Source: Candidatus Poribacteria bacterium
Lineage (GTDB): Bacteria > Poribacteria > WGA-4E > WGA-3G
DNA: 49,666 nucleotides
Direction of reading: 5' to 3'
Assembly (NCBI GenBank): GCA_022822275.1
Contig: JAJEBZ010000157.1
Span: forward strand, 1 to 49,666
Positions 35,285 through 43,676 of the stretch are shown here, one piece after another. A program made the translations under genes and the position numbers. The notes beneath the pieces are model-generated. The model had not been told where the DNA came from, did not search any database, and was given only the letters and a program-made list of their open reading frames with translations. Position 1 is the stretch's first letter, and each line of letters opens with the position of its first letter.

Positions 35285-36280
35285 ATGGACAAGATTTTAC
35301 TGATTCGGCTTAGTTCACTTGGTGATATTGTGTTGACAACACCAGCCATTCGGGCGATCCGTGCCCACTACCCTAACGCTTATTTGGCGATGCTTGTTGC
35401 TAAGCAATCAGCAGATGTTCTTAGAAATAATCCGCATCTAAATGAGGTCATCCAATTTAATCGGACAGCCAAAGACAAGGATACAAAAGAGATGCTTCGG
35501 GTTGTCCGTATTTTGCGTCAACGTAAATTTGCAGTATCCTTTGATTTTCAGCGTCGGTTTCGGACAGAACTCCTTATGTATTTCAGTGGAGCGTCTGAGC
35601 GTATTGGTAAGGGTATGCTTTGTACCGTTCGTGTTCCTGTTCAGGGTAATAAACATGCGACAGAACACTATTTTGACCTATTGCGTGCTGTTGGCATTCC
35701 AGCGGAAGATCGTCAATTAGAAATATTTCTATCTAACTCCGAACGTGCTGATGCATGTCATACCTTTGAAGAGGCAGGTATTTCAGAGCTTCCCTTAAAG
35801 ATAGGACTATTTCCAGGTGCAGGTTGGAAGTTACGTGAATGGATGCCAGAACGTTTTGCTGCCATTGGTGATAAACTTGTTGAAAAATACAATGCGCAGG
35901 TAATTCTGTTTGGTGGTCCGAAAGAGGCGGAGCTTGTCCGAAGCGTTTCCAGTCTAATGCGGTGCCCATCGTATGCTTTTGCAGGCATACTTGAACTTCG
36001 GCAGTTAGCTGCATGTATAGAAAAGTGTGACCTATTTCTTTCTAACGATACTGGTCCAATGCATATTGCGACTGCAGTGAAGACACCTACGTTAGCCTTG
36101 TTCGGTCCTGGTAATCACATAAAATTCCAACCTATTGGTGATGAACATAAAATGATTCGTCATAATGTGCCGTGTAGTCCTTGTAAACAGTTTACGGACA
36201 AGTGTAAAGATAACATCTGTATGAAAAAGATCACGGTTGATGAGGTATGGGATTCAATTTGTCAAATGATTGAGAGATAG
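35285..36280 (+). CDS. Glycosyltransferase family 9 (heptosyltransferase-like)
   Basis: A 331-residue GT-B enzyme of the LPS heptosyltransferase family. The N-terminus ILLIRLSSLGDIVLTTPAIRAIRAHYPNA is the WaaF/WaaC signature; the donor-binding half has LFPGAGWKLREWMPERFAAIGDKL, SNDTGPMHIATAVKTPTLALFGP and a Cys-bearing CSPCKQFTDKCKDNICMKKIT segment. It would add a heptose or similar sugar to the LPS core at the inner membrane, in keeping with LptD in this window. AAAGGAGG precedes the ATG. It is 100 bp after thiI, so it may use a separate promoter. Acceptor unknown. Confidence 0.9.
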   Translation: MDKILLIRLSSLGDIVLTTPAIRAIRAHYPNAYLAMLVAKQSADVLRNNPHLNEVIQFNRTAKDKDTKEMLRVVRILRQRKFAVSFDFQRRFRTELLMYFSGASERIGKGMLCTVRVPVQGNKHATEHYFDLLRAVGIPAEDRQLEIFLSNSERADACHTFEEAGISELPLKIGLFPGAGWKLREWMPERFAAIGDKLVEKYNAQVILFGGPKEAELVRSVSSLMRCPSYAFAGILELRQLAACIEKCDLFLSNDTGPMHIATAVKTPTLALFGPGNHIKFQPIGDEHKMIRHNVPCSPCKQFTDKCKDNICMKKITVDEVWDSICQMIER

Positions 36281-36310
36281 ATTTTCGTTATGAATGATAT
36301 GTATTTACTT

Positions 36311-38194
36311 CTATTCGTTGGGCAAATTCCATAGGAGTACTATTCCGTCACGTCCAGTACTTGCGATTGTTTTCCCATCTGGGGAATAAACAGCATAAAA
36401 GACAGTGCCGATATGTCTTTCAAAAGTACTTATTATTTCCCCTGTTTTTGCATCCCACAGAACTGTAGTAAAACTATTCCCTCCCCCACCCAGGACGGTT
36501 TTTCCATCAGGTGAAAATGCGATTGAATGCACAAACGAAACATGTTTGGTAAGTAAAGAGATTGCTTCTCCTGTTTTTGCGTCCCATAGTCGCACTTCGC
36601 CTTCCATATCACCACTTACAAGTGTTTTTCCATCAGGTGAAAATGCGACTGCTTGTACTTCCTCAGTGTGTCCATTGAGAATTGCTACCACACTTTGGGT
36701 AGATACATCCCACAAGCGTAGGGTTTTGTCGTTACTTGCAGATGCGATTGTTTTTCCATCGGGAGAAAACGCAACGGATCGTACTGTGTCGGTATGCCCG
36801 GAAAGGACGGTAATGTGTGTTTTAGTTGTCATATCCCACAAATTCAACTCATTTCCGCTTCCGCTCACGACAGTTTTACCATCTGTAGAATATGCAATTG
36901 AATAAACGACACCTTCTTTTTCGGTTCGCATGGGTTTATAAGTTTTTGTGTCAACATTCCACATGCCTAAAGCATCATATCTACCCACAATGATAGTTTT
37001 TCCATCAGGTGAAAAAGCAAGGGACTCTGTATCATTACTAAGAAGTTTGGAAATGAGGCGGCCGGATTGTGCATCCCACAAGCATAAATATTTTTCATCA
37101 TGGTCTGTTGCGATTATTTTTCCATCAGGCGAATAACCGATGTCATGAACAGAACTCATAAATCCATCAAAAGTGTGTTTGACTTTTCTTGTGTTTACAT
37201 CCCACAGTTTTACAGTTCCATCCTCTTCGCTGGCACTTGCAATAGTATTTCCATCTGGTGCAAACACAACAGATTTTACAGCCCCTTTATGTCCAGAGAG
37301 TGCTGCTTTAACCCTACCTGTGGATGCGTTCCACAGTCTTATTATTCTATTCTTACTTGAACTAACGACGGTTTGTCCATCAGGTGAGAATGCAACAGAA
37401 AGCACTTCATCTCGATGTCCAGTAAGGACTCGCTGAATAGATTCAGTTTCCACATCCCATAATATCACGGTTTTGTCTTTACCAGCACTTGCAACTGTTT
37501 TTCCATCAGGAGAAAACGCGACAGAATGGACATGTCCGGGTCCATGAGCAAAATGTCCACTGAGTGTAGCTTTACGTTCTCCAGAGGCAGCATCCCACAA
37601 GAATACATTTCGATCGTTTGCACTTGCAAATGTATTCCCATCGGGAGAAAATGTAATGGTATCAACCTCGCCTCTTGGTTGTACGTTATTAGCGATTTCT
37701 TCCTTTGTTTTAAGATTCCAGACACGTATATAAGGACTTCCACCACTAACAAGTGTTTTTCCATCAGGAGAAAACGCAACAGATTTTATGCTTCCGTAAT
37801 CTGCCTTAAATGTGGTGATTAGGTCACCCTTGGTAGCACTTATCAAGCGTAATGTATTGTTATCTCTACTATCAATACCAACAGCAATGGTTGAACCGTC
37901 GGGTGAATATGCAACACATCGAACCCATTTATCTGCATGTTTATTAAACAGATGTTGTTCTTTTCCTATTTCTGTGTTGTATATCCAAACGCCTATCGTT
38001 GTGCTGACAGCTAACTGTGTGCCATCAGGAGAAAACGCTATATTTCCAATTAGCATACCTTTACCAAGACGTGCCTTTGCTCCTTGAGGCAACCCCCATT
38101 TGGTATAATCTTGTGCAGCTGCATAATTCGAATATGTGGCAAAACAGAACATTGAGAGCAATAGTATAGTGAGAGTGCAGACCGTTGATTTCAT
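36311..38194 (-). CDS. Exported 14-repeat WD40 protein
   Basis: A 627-residue secreted protein: signal peptide about 1-28 (CTLTILLLSMFCFATYSNYAAA) followed almost directly by 14 WD40 repeats that fill the protein to its last residues (NIAFSPDGTQLAV ... LLWNLPNE). Fourteen repeats make two seven-bladed propellers or one double ring. Repeats are highly regular (VAFSPDGKT-x-x-S-G...LWD), suggesting recent expansion or gene conversion. No enzymatic domain, so likely a periplasmic or secreted scaffold. AAGGAAAA precedes the ATG at 38194. 52 bp downstream of the dipeptidase gene, same strand, probably co-transcribed. Confidence 0.88.
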   Translation of the reverse strand: MKSTVCTLTILLLSMFCFATYSNYAAAQDYTKWGLPQGAKARLGKGMLIGNIAFSPDGTQLAVSTTIGVWIYNTEIGKEQHLFNKHADKWVRCVAYSPDGSTIAVGIDSRDNNTLRLISATKGDLITTFKADYGSIKSVAFSPDGKTLVSGGSPYIRVWNLKTKEEIANNVQPRGEVDTITFSPDGNTFASANDRNVFLWDAASGERKATLSGHFAHGPGHVHSVAFSPDGKTVASAGKDKTVILWDVETESIQRVLTGHRDEVLSVAFSPDGQTVVSSSKNRIIRLWNASTGRVKAALSGHKGAVKSVVFAPDGNTIASASEEDGTVKLWDVNTRKVKHTFDGFMSSVHDIGYSPDGKIIATDHDEKYLCLWDAQSGRLISKLLSNDTESLAFSPDGKTIIVGRYDALGMWNVDTKTYKPMRTEKEGVVYSIAYSTDGKTVVSGSGNELNLWDMTTKTHITVLSGHTDTVRSVAFSPDGKTIASASNDKTLRLWDVSTQSVVAILNGHTEEVQAVAFSPDGKTLVSGDMEGEVRLWDAKTGEAISLLTKHVSFVHSIAFSPDGKTVLGGGGNSFTTVLWDAKTGEIISTFERHIGTVFYAVYSPDGKTIASTGRDGIVLLWNLPNE

Positions 38195-38246
38195 AGTAAT
38201 TTTCCTTAAATGAATAATGGTGTAAATTCATTTTTGTTTCATAGTT

Positions 38247-39299
38247 TTATCCACATGCGGATTCAAAGACGCGTAGTATATTTCTTCCCAAGATTTTCTG
38301 TATTGCTGTATCTGAATAACCCCTATCCTTAAGACCTTCAGTGAGTTTGGGGTATTCTGTTGCGTCTTTGAGTAAATCGCCACCGCCGTCAAAATCTGAG
38401 CCGATTCCCACATGGTCAATTCCAGCGATGTCTACTGCGTATTCAATGTGATTCAGTAGTTGTGCGAAAGTTGGTGTTTTTTTCCAACCGTCTACTGTGA
38501 TAAAACCAGGTACAAATGTGATTCCTACCACACCGTCGTTGGCTGCAATTGCCTTTAGTTGTTCGTTAGTTAGATTCCGAGAATGGTTGCATAATGTTTT
38601 GCAGTTGCTATGTGAAGCGATGACAGGTGCATCAGAAATATCTAATACATCCCAAAACCCACGTTCACTAATATGTGATACATCTACAAGCATTCCAATT
38701 TTATTCATTTCTTTAACTAACTGAACCCCAAATTTTGTCAATCCGCCTCCGGTTTCTCCTTCATCATTGCCTGCAGCTGCCCATGTATTTGGGTTGTGTG
38801 TTAGTCCAATAGAACGAACACCGAGGAGATATAGCGATCTTAGGATATTTAGACTGCGTTCCACTGCTTCGCTGTTTTCTATTGCCAGTATTGCGGCGAT
38901 TTTTCCCTCAGACTTAGCAGTTTGAATATCTTCTGCGTTACGTACGATACAAATTTCGGAGGGTTTGGTTTCTACCTCTGCATTGAACCACCCAAAAGCA
39001 TCTAAGGCATAGGAGAGATGATTTTTCCATGCGCGTGTTACATCTACAGCAAAGAACGCAGCGTCTATTCCTCCCTGGCGCATCTTCGGTATATTGAGCT
39101 GAATACCGATAACGTCCTCTTCTGGTGGGACTCGCCCACGTAGGTAAGCAATTGTACCGCTATGCTGATTCGGGTTCTTTTTGTTTTCGTCTATAAGACT
39201 CAAGTTGTGTCGACGGATGTGTGCGACGATGGAATCGTTATGAGAATCAATCACGAGGGACTGTTTATGAAAATCATGAATATTGTTTGAATCTGACAT
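38247..39299 (-). CDS. Membrane dipeptidase family (peptidase M19)
   Basis: A 350-residue zinc dipeptidase of the renal-dipeptidase family. Metal-binding IDSHND (His20, Asp22) near the N-terminus, the bridging Glu in AILAIENSEAVE, VDVSHISERGFWDVLD, PVIASHSNCKTLCNHSRNL, VVGITFVPGFI and IDHVGIGSDFDGG are all present; the length is normal. It cleaves dipeptides, often including D-amino acids. No signal peptide, so probably cytoplasmic. AAGGAA precedes the ATG at 39299. A promoter with the conserved box lies about 240 bp upstream; the leader contains a hairpin. Confidence 0.93.
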   Translation of the reverse strand: MSDSNNIHDFHKQSLVIDSHNDSIVAHIRRHNLSLIDENKKNPNQHSGTIAYLRGRVPPEEDVIGIQLNIPKMRQGGIDAAFFAVDVTRAWKNHLSYALDAFGWFNAEVETKPSEICIVRNAEDIQTAKSEGKIAAILAIENSEAVERSLNILRSLYLLGVRSIGLTHNPNTWAAAGNDEGETGGGLTKFGVQLVKEMNKIGMLVDVSHISERGFWDVLDISDAPVIASHSNCKTLCNHSRNLTNEQLKAIAANDGVVGITFVPGFITVDGWKKTPTFAQLLNHIEYAVDIAGIDHVGIGSDFDGGGDLLKDATEYPKLTEGLKDRGYSDTAIQKILGRNILRVFESACG

Positions 39300-39352
39300 C
39301 AGAAAATTCCTTAATGGTAGAAATAAGAATAGGTTATGTTGTCACCTCTTGC

Positions 39353-39399
39353 AAAATGTTTTCAAATGAAAACATTTTTCTTTTTAATGAAAACATTTA
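39353..39399. promoter_or_regulatory. Palindrome in the dipeptidase leader (possible operator or RNA hairpin)
   Basis: AAAATGTTTTC (39353-39363) and GAAAACATTTT (39368-39378) form a perfect 11-bp inverted repeat with a 4-nt loop. AATGAAAACATTT recurs at 39387-39399. About 75 bp before the ATG of the dipeptidase gene, inside its predicted leader. It could bind a repressor or fold in the RNA. Confidence 0.5.
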
Positions 39400-39538
39400 T
39401 AAATTGCTCTTATGCCTATCTACGTCTATGTTTATAGAAGCTTTTCTTAATTATGAAAAAAATATTTCCGGTTTTTGGAAATGTTTTCTATTTTGTTCTT
39501 ATGTGTATGAATTTCACTACATTTTATATGTTATATTT

Positions 39539-39605
39539 ATTTTAACATGTATTTTTGTGTTTGTCAAGTCTTTTTTTGAGTATAGGGTGTGTAAAGTTTA
39601 TGTCA
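39539..39605 (-). promoter_or_regulatory. Promoter of the dipeptidase-WD40 operon with upstream conserved box
   Basis: Minus strand: box ACTTTACACACCC ending at 39585, 17 bp, TTGACA (39567-39562), 17 bp, TAAAAT (39544-39539). The box-to-minus-10 gap is 40 bp. Predicted leader about 230 nt. Confidence 0.65.
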
Positions 39606-39816
39606 CCCCAGTATCGCGGATTACGCGGCGTGTGTTCAGAATCGCGGATTTCACGGATTACGCGGAAGACACGGAGAAGATACCACAATCAAACGTCTTG
39701 CTTAGATAATGTTATTCTTAGCAAAAAATCATAAGGTAGCGGTCTTTTCCGCGTACTCAGCGTAATCCGTGTCCTCCGCGATTCAGACAACACTATGCCA
39801 AAAACTTTACTAACCT
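39585..39816. repeat. CGCGGATT-rich repeat bracketed by inverted boxes, copy C (possible MITE)
   Basis: Ends 39585-39605 and 39796-39816 are inverted (16 of 21 by my count). The interior has ATCGCGG...GGATTACGCGGA (39642-39677) and its near reverse complement (39749-39783), so the whole 232-bp unit can fold into one long stem. Unlike copy B, only its left end faces a full promoter. Confidence 0.65.
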
Positions 39817-39855
39817 ATTTGACACGTTTTCAGTGTTTTTCTCACCGATAAATGT

Positions 39856-40007
39856 ATTCAATTTTGGGTTGCTCTGATTGTCCATTTCTTACCACGTGGT
39901 AAGAAATTTCATACCATGGTAAGATTTGCAAATTGGCTTTTAGTCCAGTCGTAGTCGGGACTGAAAGGATTTTTTTCGAAAACACAAATTTTTTTCTGAG
40001 TTTTTTG
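39856..40007. repeat. Dispersed palindromic repeat, copy 2 (CACGTG dyad)
   Basis: Aligns with 3481-3635. The dyad CTTACCACGTGGTAAG is part of a perfect 24-bp palindrome (39884-39907). In copy 1 the outer bases are CATACC/GGTATG, so both arms changed together. A second dyad TACCATGGTA lies at 39912-39921. The distal half TTTTTTTCGAAAACACA is nearly identical between copies. Confidence 0.75.
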
Positions 40008-40212
40008 TATTTCTGTTTTTTATTTGGTTTCGTTGCTTTAGGTTTTACTCCTTTTTTGTGTGAGGAATAACTGCAAATTTTTTCTGTACAGGACTTACGC
40101 AGTTTTCAAGATTTAATCAAGAAATATGACGAAAATGATGTAATTTTCAGCATTTTTTCGTTGATAAAATAAAGTTATTTTTCAAAATGAAACAAACTCA
40201 AATAGTTTTCGT

Positions 40213-40218
40213 TATAAT
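40213..40218 (+). promoter_or_regulatory. Candidate -10 box of the PP2C gene
   Basis: TATAAT 25 bp before the ATG at 40243. I see no convincing -35 at 16-18 bp. Confidence 0.4.
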
Positions 40219-40242
40219 ACTTAATGTTTTAGGCGGAAGGGC

Positions 40243-40986
40243 ATGAATCCAATGAATTTTATAGCCAAAACTGATATAGGGAATCTCCGAGAAAGAAACG
40301 AAGATTGCTATTTTTTTGACGAATCGAAACGTTTGTTTGCGATCGCTGATGGTATGAGCGGTCATGCGTGTGGTGATATTGCGAGTAAACTTGCACTTCA
40401 AATCTTTGAGGAGTGGGCAGCTGAGTCTGCTAATCCTGTAAGTGATTTGGGGCCTATTAATAGTCTTAATATATTGGAAAGACTCGCCACCGAGGCGAAT
40501 GAGCGTGTCTACGCGATGGGACAGGAATCGTTGAAGTACCAGAGAATGGGAACGACATTGACAGCAGGTTTTGTGACTCCGAGTTATTTAGCTTATGTAC
40601 ATGTTGGTGATAGTCGTTTGTATGTCCTCCATAATGATATTCTCACCCAAATCACCACAGACGATTCTTTAGTACAACAGATGATAGAGAAGGGTGATAT
40701 TACGCCTGAAGAGGGGCGTGTTCATGTGAGGCGTAATATCATAACACAAGCCATTGGATTAGCACCTGAAGTAAAACTTGCGTCAGATGTATTTCCTCTT
40801 GCGCCTGGGGATATTGTGCTGGCTTGTACTGACGGATTGCATGACCTTATTACGGATGACACAGAAACGCGAAATATAATATCCTCAGCCCCATCGCTTG
40901 AGACAGCAAGTGAAAACCTGATTAGTCGAGCACTTGCTTATGGTGGTACTGATAATGTAACAGTGCTTTTAAGTAATATTGATTAA
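40243..40986 (+). CDS. PP2C-type protein serine/threonine phosphatase
   Basis: A 247-residue metal-dependent phosphatase of the bacterial Stp/PrpC type. It contains AKTDIGNLRERNEDCYFF (motif 1, Arg and Asp), FAIADGMSGHACGDIAS (metal-binding D-G-M-x-G), MGTTLTAGFV, YVHVGDSRLYVL, ITQAIGLAPEVK, DIVLACTDGLHDLITD and GGTDNVTVLL, the full ordered motif set. Cytoplasmic; no partner kinase gene is seen here. ATG 40243 is preceded by AGGCGGAAGG; an in-frame ATG at 40252 would have better spacing from GGAAGG. Monocistronic, convergent with rsfS. Confidence 0.93.
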   Translation: MNPMNFIAKTDIGNLRERNEDCYFFDESKRLFAIADGMSGHACGDIASKLALQIFEEWAAESANPVSDLGPINSLNILERLATEANERVYAMGQESLKYQRMGTTLTAGFVTPSYLAYVHVGDSRLYVLHNDILTQITTDDSLVQQMIEKGDITPEEGRVHVRRNIITQAIGLAPEVKLASDVFPLAPGDIVLACTDGLHDLITDDTETRNIISSAPSLETASENLISRALAYGGTDNVTVLLSNID

Positions 40987-41024
40987 GTTTGTTTATGATT
41001 ACATCAAACCATACTTCAAATCCT

Positions 41025-41477
41025 TTAAGATTGTCCTGCCTCTTCAGCCGAAACAAGACCTAAGACGACTTCATCCTCATCGTAAACTTCTGGTTCGTCT
41101 ATAGTTGGAATTGTGTCCATTTCAGGGAGTTGGATATGTGGAGCTTCTGCCCACAGTCGTTCCAGGTTGTAGTATGATCGACTTTCATCTATGAATATGT
41201 GCACAACAAAATCTACGTAGTCTAACAGAATCCAATCAGCTTTATTTGTTCCCTCTCGATGCCAAGGTGTTTGCTTCCAGTTTTCCTCAAGTTCATCTAA
41301 TATTGCTTCCGAAATTCCTTCAACTTGTACGTCAGAGATTCCGCTAAAAATGGCGAAGTAGTCAGTAAAACAGTCCAGTTTGCGTAGGTCAAGTATTACA
41401 GGATTTTGTGCGCGACGACTTACAGCAGCGGATGCGGCTGCTTTTACCATTTCTAATGTATTATTATTTCCCGCCAT
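41025..41477 (-). CDS. rsfS: Ribosomal silencing factor RsfS
   Basis: A 150-residue protein that binds ribosomal protein uL14 and blocks subunit joining when nutrients are low. DUF143 core: VILDLRKLDCFTDYFAIFSGISDVQVEGISEAILDELEEN, WHREGTNKADWILLDYVDFVVHIFIDESRSYYNLERLWAEAP. The last 30 residues are an acidic tail beyond the usual length. I choose ATG 41477 because GGGAG lies 8 nt upstream; a TTG five codons earlier overlaps that site. Downstream of yqeK in the classical nadD-yqeK-rsfS order. Confidence 0.95.
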   Translation of the reverse strand: MAGNNNTLEMVKAAASAAVSRRAQNPVILDLRKLDCFTDYFAIFSGISDVQVEGISEAILDELEENWKQTPWHREGTNKADWILLDYVDFVVHIFIDESRSYYNLERLWAEAPHIQLPEMDTIPTIDEPEVYDEDEVVLGLVSAEEAGQS

Positions 41478-41508
41478 ATTTTCTTCTCCCAATTATGGTG
41501 AATCATTG

Positions 41509-42183
41509 TTAATTTATCTTAGAAAGCATATTGTTTTTCTCAGTTATTGTTGCAAGTGTGCTGTTGTATGTATGGATAGTATTTGGATGTATTATAGAAC
41601 CCTTTTGTAATAAAAACTTGATTTTAGATAATGCGACATGATGTACCGCCTGATTCAGATCTTTTTCAGCAATTTTTCTTACCTGAGCCGCTTCAATGTA
41701 ATCTCGTGTAGGTTCAACAAAGTCTGCGACATAAATCAGTTTTGCAATAGTCCCCATTGAAGTGTTCCCTGTTGTGTGGCACCGAATTGCTTCAAGTATA
41801 TCTAAATCGGTAATTTCAAACAGATCGATTGCATGCTTCACACCGACAATTGCGTGTAACAGAGCAGGCATATTCTTTTCTATTGGGTCGAGTTCTATTT
41901 TGTATTGAGATACAGCGGCGTACAATTGTTCGTCACTCATCCATTTTACGACATCATGTAGGAGTGCAGCGAGACTGACTTTTTGGACATCAGCATTATG
42001 TAACATAGCTAATGCTACTGCGGTCTCTTGAACAGAAAGGACATGATTGTACCGTTCAGGTTCAAGTTTTTCAATTAGATAATTCTGAATTGCGATTGAT
42101 TTTGGTTGTTTCCTTAGTTCCATTATTTTAGGAAACGTTGAGCGTACTTTTCCGTTTACAGGTATTGTTTTATTAATCGTCAT
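41509..42183 (-). CDS. yqeK: HD-domain phosphohydrolase YqeK (Ap4A hydrolase type)
   Basis: A 224-residue HD-superfamily protein. RYNHVLSVQETAVALA (first His47), LAALLHDVVKWM (HD at 76-77), HAIVGVKHAIDLFEI, IRCHTTGNTSMGTIAKLIYVADFVEPTRDY give the complete metal-binding set of the YqeK family, whose members hydrolyse diadenosine tetraphosphate symmetrically. The N-terminal 30 residues are an extra extension. Between yacG and rsfS, same strand. ATG at 42183. Confidence 0.92.
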   Translation of the reverse strand: MTINKTIPVNGKVRSTFPKIMELRKQPKSIAIQNYLIEKLEPERYNHVLSVQETAVALAMLHNADVQKVSLAALLHDVVKWMSDEQLYAAVSQYKIELDPIEKNMPALLHAIVGVKHAIDLFEITDLDILEAIRCHTTGNTSMGTIAKLIYVADFVEPTRDYIEAAQVRKIAEKDLNQAVHHVALSKIKFLLQKGSIIHPNTIHTYNSTLATITEKNNMLSKIN

Positions 42184-42286
42184 TTTCTATATTCAATTAG
42201 TTCCAAAGTTAGAAGGTGTAGATGCAATTTATACCAAACTGGTAGTTATTTTTTTTGACTTACCTAATCGTTTGCTATTTCATCAT

Positions 42287-42520
42287 TTAGTAACTTTTTT
42301 CAGATTTTTCCTTTAATTCATCAAGAACTTGTCGTTGAATATCAGTTAATTCTTCTGCATCGGGTAGGGGAGTACTGATACGGTATTCTTCGTTTAGCCA
42401 TTTTCCTAAATCAATTGCCTTGCATCTGTTACTACAAAATGGAAAGTGTTCTGGTAATGTTTCCTCTTTTTTATAGACAAATTCATAAGGTGTACCACAT
42501 AAACTACATTTTAGTTTCAT
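42287..42520 (-). CDS. yacG: Zinc-binding protein YacG (DNA gyrase inhibitor family)
   Basis: A 77-residue protein with a CxxC...CxxxC zinc site (Cys5, Cys8, Cys29, Cys33) and the diagnostic PFCSNRCKAIDLGKWLNEEYRIS. In E. coli YacG binds and inhibits DNA gyrase. An acidic C-terminal tail follows. ATG 42520 has AAGGA 8 nt upstream; a TTG five codons earlier is the alternative and overlaps that site. It sits between nadD and yqeK, an unusual spot; in proteobacteria it is near coaE. Confidence 0.92.
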   Translation of the reverse strand: MKLKCSLCGTPYEFVYKKEETLPEHFPFCSNRCKAIDLGKWLNEEYRISTPLPDAEELTDIQRQVLDELKEKSEKSY

Positions 42521-42826
42521 TGTTAAATCCTTCAAGGTTTATTGATAGGTGAGATTTTGCTTAATTTATCTAATATTCACGGCTTGTGTTAGTTAACTAT
42601 TTGTTTGTATTATTTTCACACATATTAACTTTGTGTTATAAACATATCGTCCCTACGGGACTAAAGATCGGGGTATTAGACGTTTTTCTATAAACATAGC
42701 GTCCCTACGGGACTAAAGAAGGAATCAACTCATGATAAAACTAACAAAACACCATCCAATTATGAACCTCTTTTTACTAATAGTTATTTAGCACAACTCG
42801 TAATATTCTGTTGTTTGTTTTCTTTG
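42521..42826. other. Intergenic region between nadD and yacG with a direct repeat
   Basis: 306 bp, AT-rich, without a gene. Its only clear content is a pair of 31-bp direct repeats (42637-42719). Confidence 0.6.
42637..42719. repeat. Two 31-bp direct repeats with central palindrome
   Basis: Copies at 42637-42667 and 42689-42719 differ at one base. Each contains GTCCCTACGGGAC, a 13-nt dyad, inside TATAAACATA(T/G)CGTCCC...GGGACTAAAGA. The copies are 21 bp apart. Not a CRISPR: only two units, a spacer shorter than usual and no cas genes. Confidence 0.85.
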
Positions 42827-43420
42827 CTATGACCTATCAGAGCTATATAACCGATGTTTGTGAATATAAATTGCCACTGTTTCTGGAACAAGATAACGGA
42901 TTGACATATTGTTTCGGATACGTTGCCGGATTTCGGTTGCGGACATATCAAACCCGGTGATTTGAAAAATTTTAACCTGATTTAGTATTTCTAATGGTAC
43001 TTGTTCTAAGTTGTAATTTGGTCGCGTTGTAGCAATTAGGGTGCACTGTTTTAGTACTTCATCAAAGTCTTTCCATATTTTGTATTCAATGAGTGAATCT
43101 GCCCCGATGATCCATGCCAATTCGTTTGTTTCCCCATATATTTTGCGTAATGCTTTTATTGTTTGGAAAGTATATGAGGGGCCTTTACGTTCCAATTCAA
43201 TTCGTGACACTTCAAAAAATGGATTGTTTTCAGTTGCTAACGATACCATTTGAAATCGATGTTCTGCAGCGATGATATCTGGATTTGATTTGTGTGGTGG
43301 GCGAGCAGCGGGAACAAAGATAATTTTGTCGAAATTTAATCCTTCACGCACTTGTTCGGCACTCAATAAATGAGCGTAATGTATAGGATTGAATGTGCCA
43401 CCCATGATAGCGATTTTCAT
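42827..43420 (-). CDS. nadD: Nicotinate-nucleotide adenylyltransferase NadD
   Basis: A 197-residue enzyme that joins nicotinate mononucleotide with ATP to give deamido-NAD in NAD synthesis. Nucleotidyltransferase motif GGTFNPIHYAHLLSAEQ (7-23), VPAARPPHKSN, ELAWIIGADSLIEYKIWKDFDEVLKQCTLIATTRPN, and SATEIRQRIRNN, the second ATP-binding motif. Length and order are standard. First gene of the minus-strand nadD/yacG/yqeK/rsfS run; divergent from rsmH. Confidence 0.95.
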   Translation of the reverse strand: MKIAIMGGTFNPIHYAHLLSAEQVREGLNFDKIIFVPAARPPHKSNPDIIAAEHRFQMVSLATENNPFFEVSRIELERKGPSYTFQTIKALRKIYGETNELAWIIGADSLIEYKIWKDFDEVLKQCTLIATTRPNYNLEQVPLEILNQVKIFQITGFDMSATEIRQRIRNNMSIRYLVPETVAIYIHKHRLYSSDRS

Positions 43421-43620
43421 CGTATTGTTAGCATGTAAACCATTAATTTGTTCAAAGAGTCACCGAAAATTTGCTATTGTTAATACCATGTGATTAAAGC
43501 AATAGTTTTTTTGGTTAAGTCTGACGATAATTTATATTAAGCATTATAACAGTATCGCCAATAAAATACAATTGAAAAATTAGGGATTATAACTTACTTA
43601 AATGTCGATTCCAAGAGAAT

Positions 43621-43649
43621 TTGACAACACCAAAATATTGGCATAAAAA
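43621..43649 (+). promoter_or_regulatory. Candidate promoter of the rsmH-ftsI-murE block
   Basis: TTGACA (43621-43626), 17 bp, TAAAAA (43644-43649), 28 bp before the ATG at 43677. The -10 is weak. Confidence 0.45.
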
Positions 43650-43676
43650 TTGCTACAAATATGGTGAGGTTAGAAT

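Larger units (their letters stand above)
39300..40242. other. Long divergent intergenic region (943 bp), AT-rich with repeats
   Basis: Between the dipeptidase (-) and PP2C (+) genes. From left to right: dipeptidase leader with ATGAAAACATTT palindromes (39353-39399), dipeptidase promoter (39539-39605), CGCGGATT repeat copy C (39585-39816), CACGTG palindromic repeat copy 2 (39856-40007), and a TATAAT box before PP2C. A 162-codon open frame on the plus strand (39221-39709) overlaps the dipeptidase gene and the repeat, is Phe/Tyr/Ile-rich by base composition and is not called. Confidence 0.7.

Noticed and set aside
39221-39709. 162-codon open frame on the plus strand with membrane-like stretches
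   Set aside because: It begins inside the dipeptidase gene on the other strand, crosses the dipeptidase promoter and ends in the CGCGGATT repeat. Phe/Tyr/Ile richness follows from AT-rich DNA, and no ribosome site was found.
39819-39847. TTGACA just right of repeat copy C as a seventh box-type promoter
   Set aside because: The gap to the box is only about 8 bp instead of 20-23, and no -10 hexamer lies 16-18 bp downstream.
42637-42719. Possible mini-CRISPR array
   Set aside because: Two repeats only, a 21-bp gap too short for a normal spacer, a symmetric palindromic core and no cas genes in the window.
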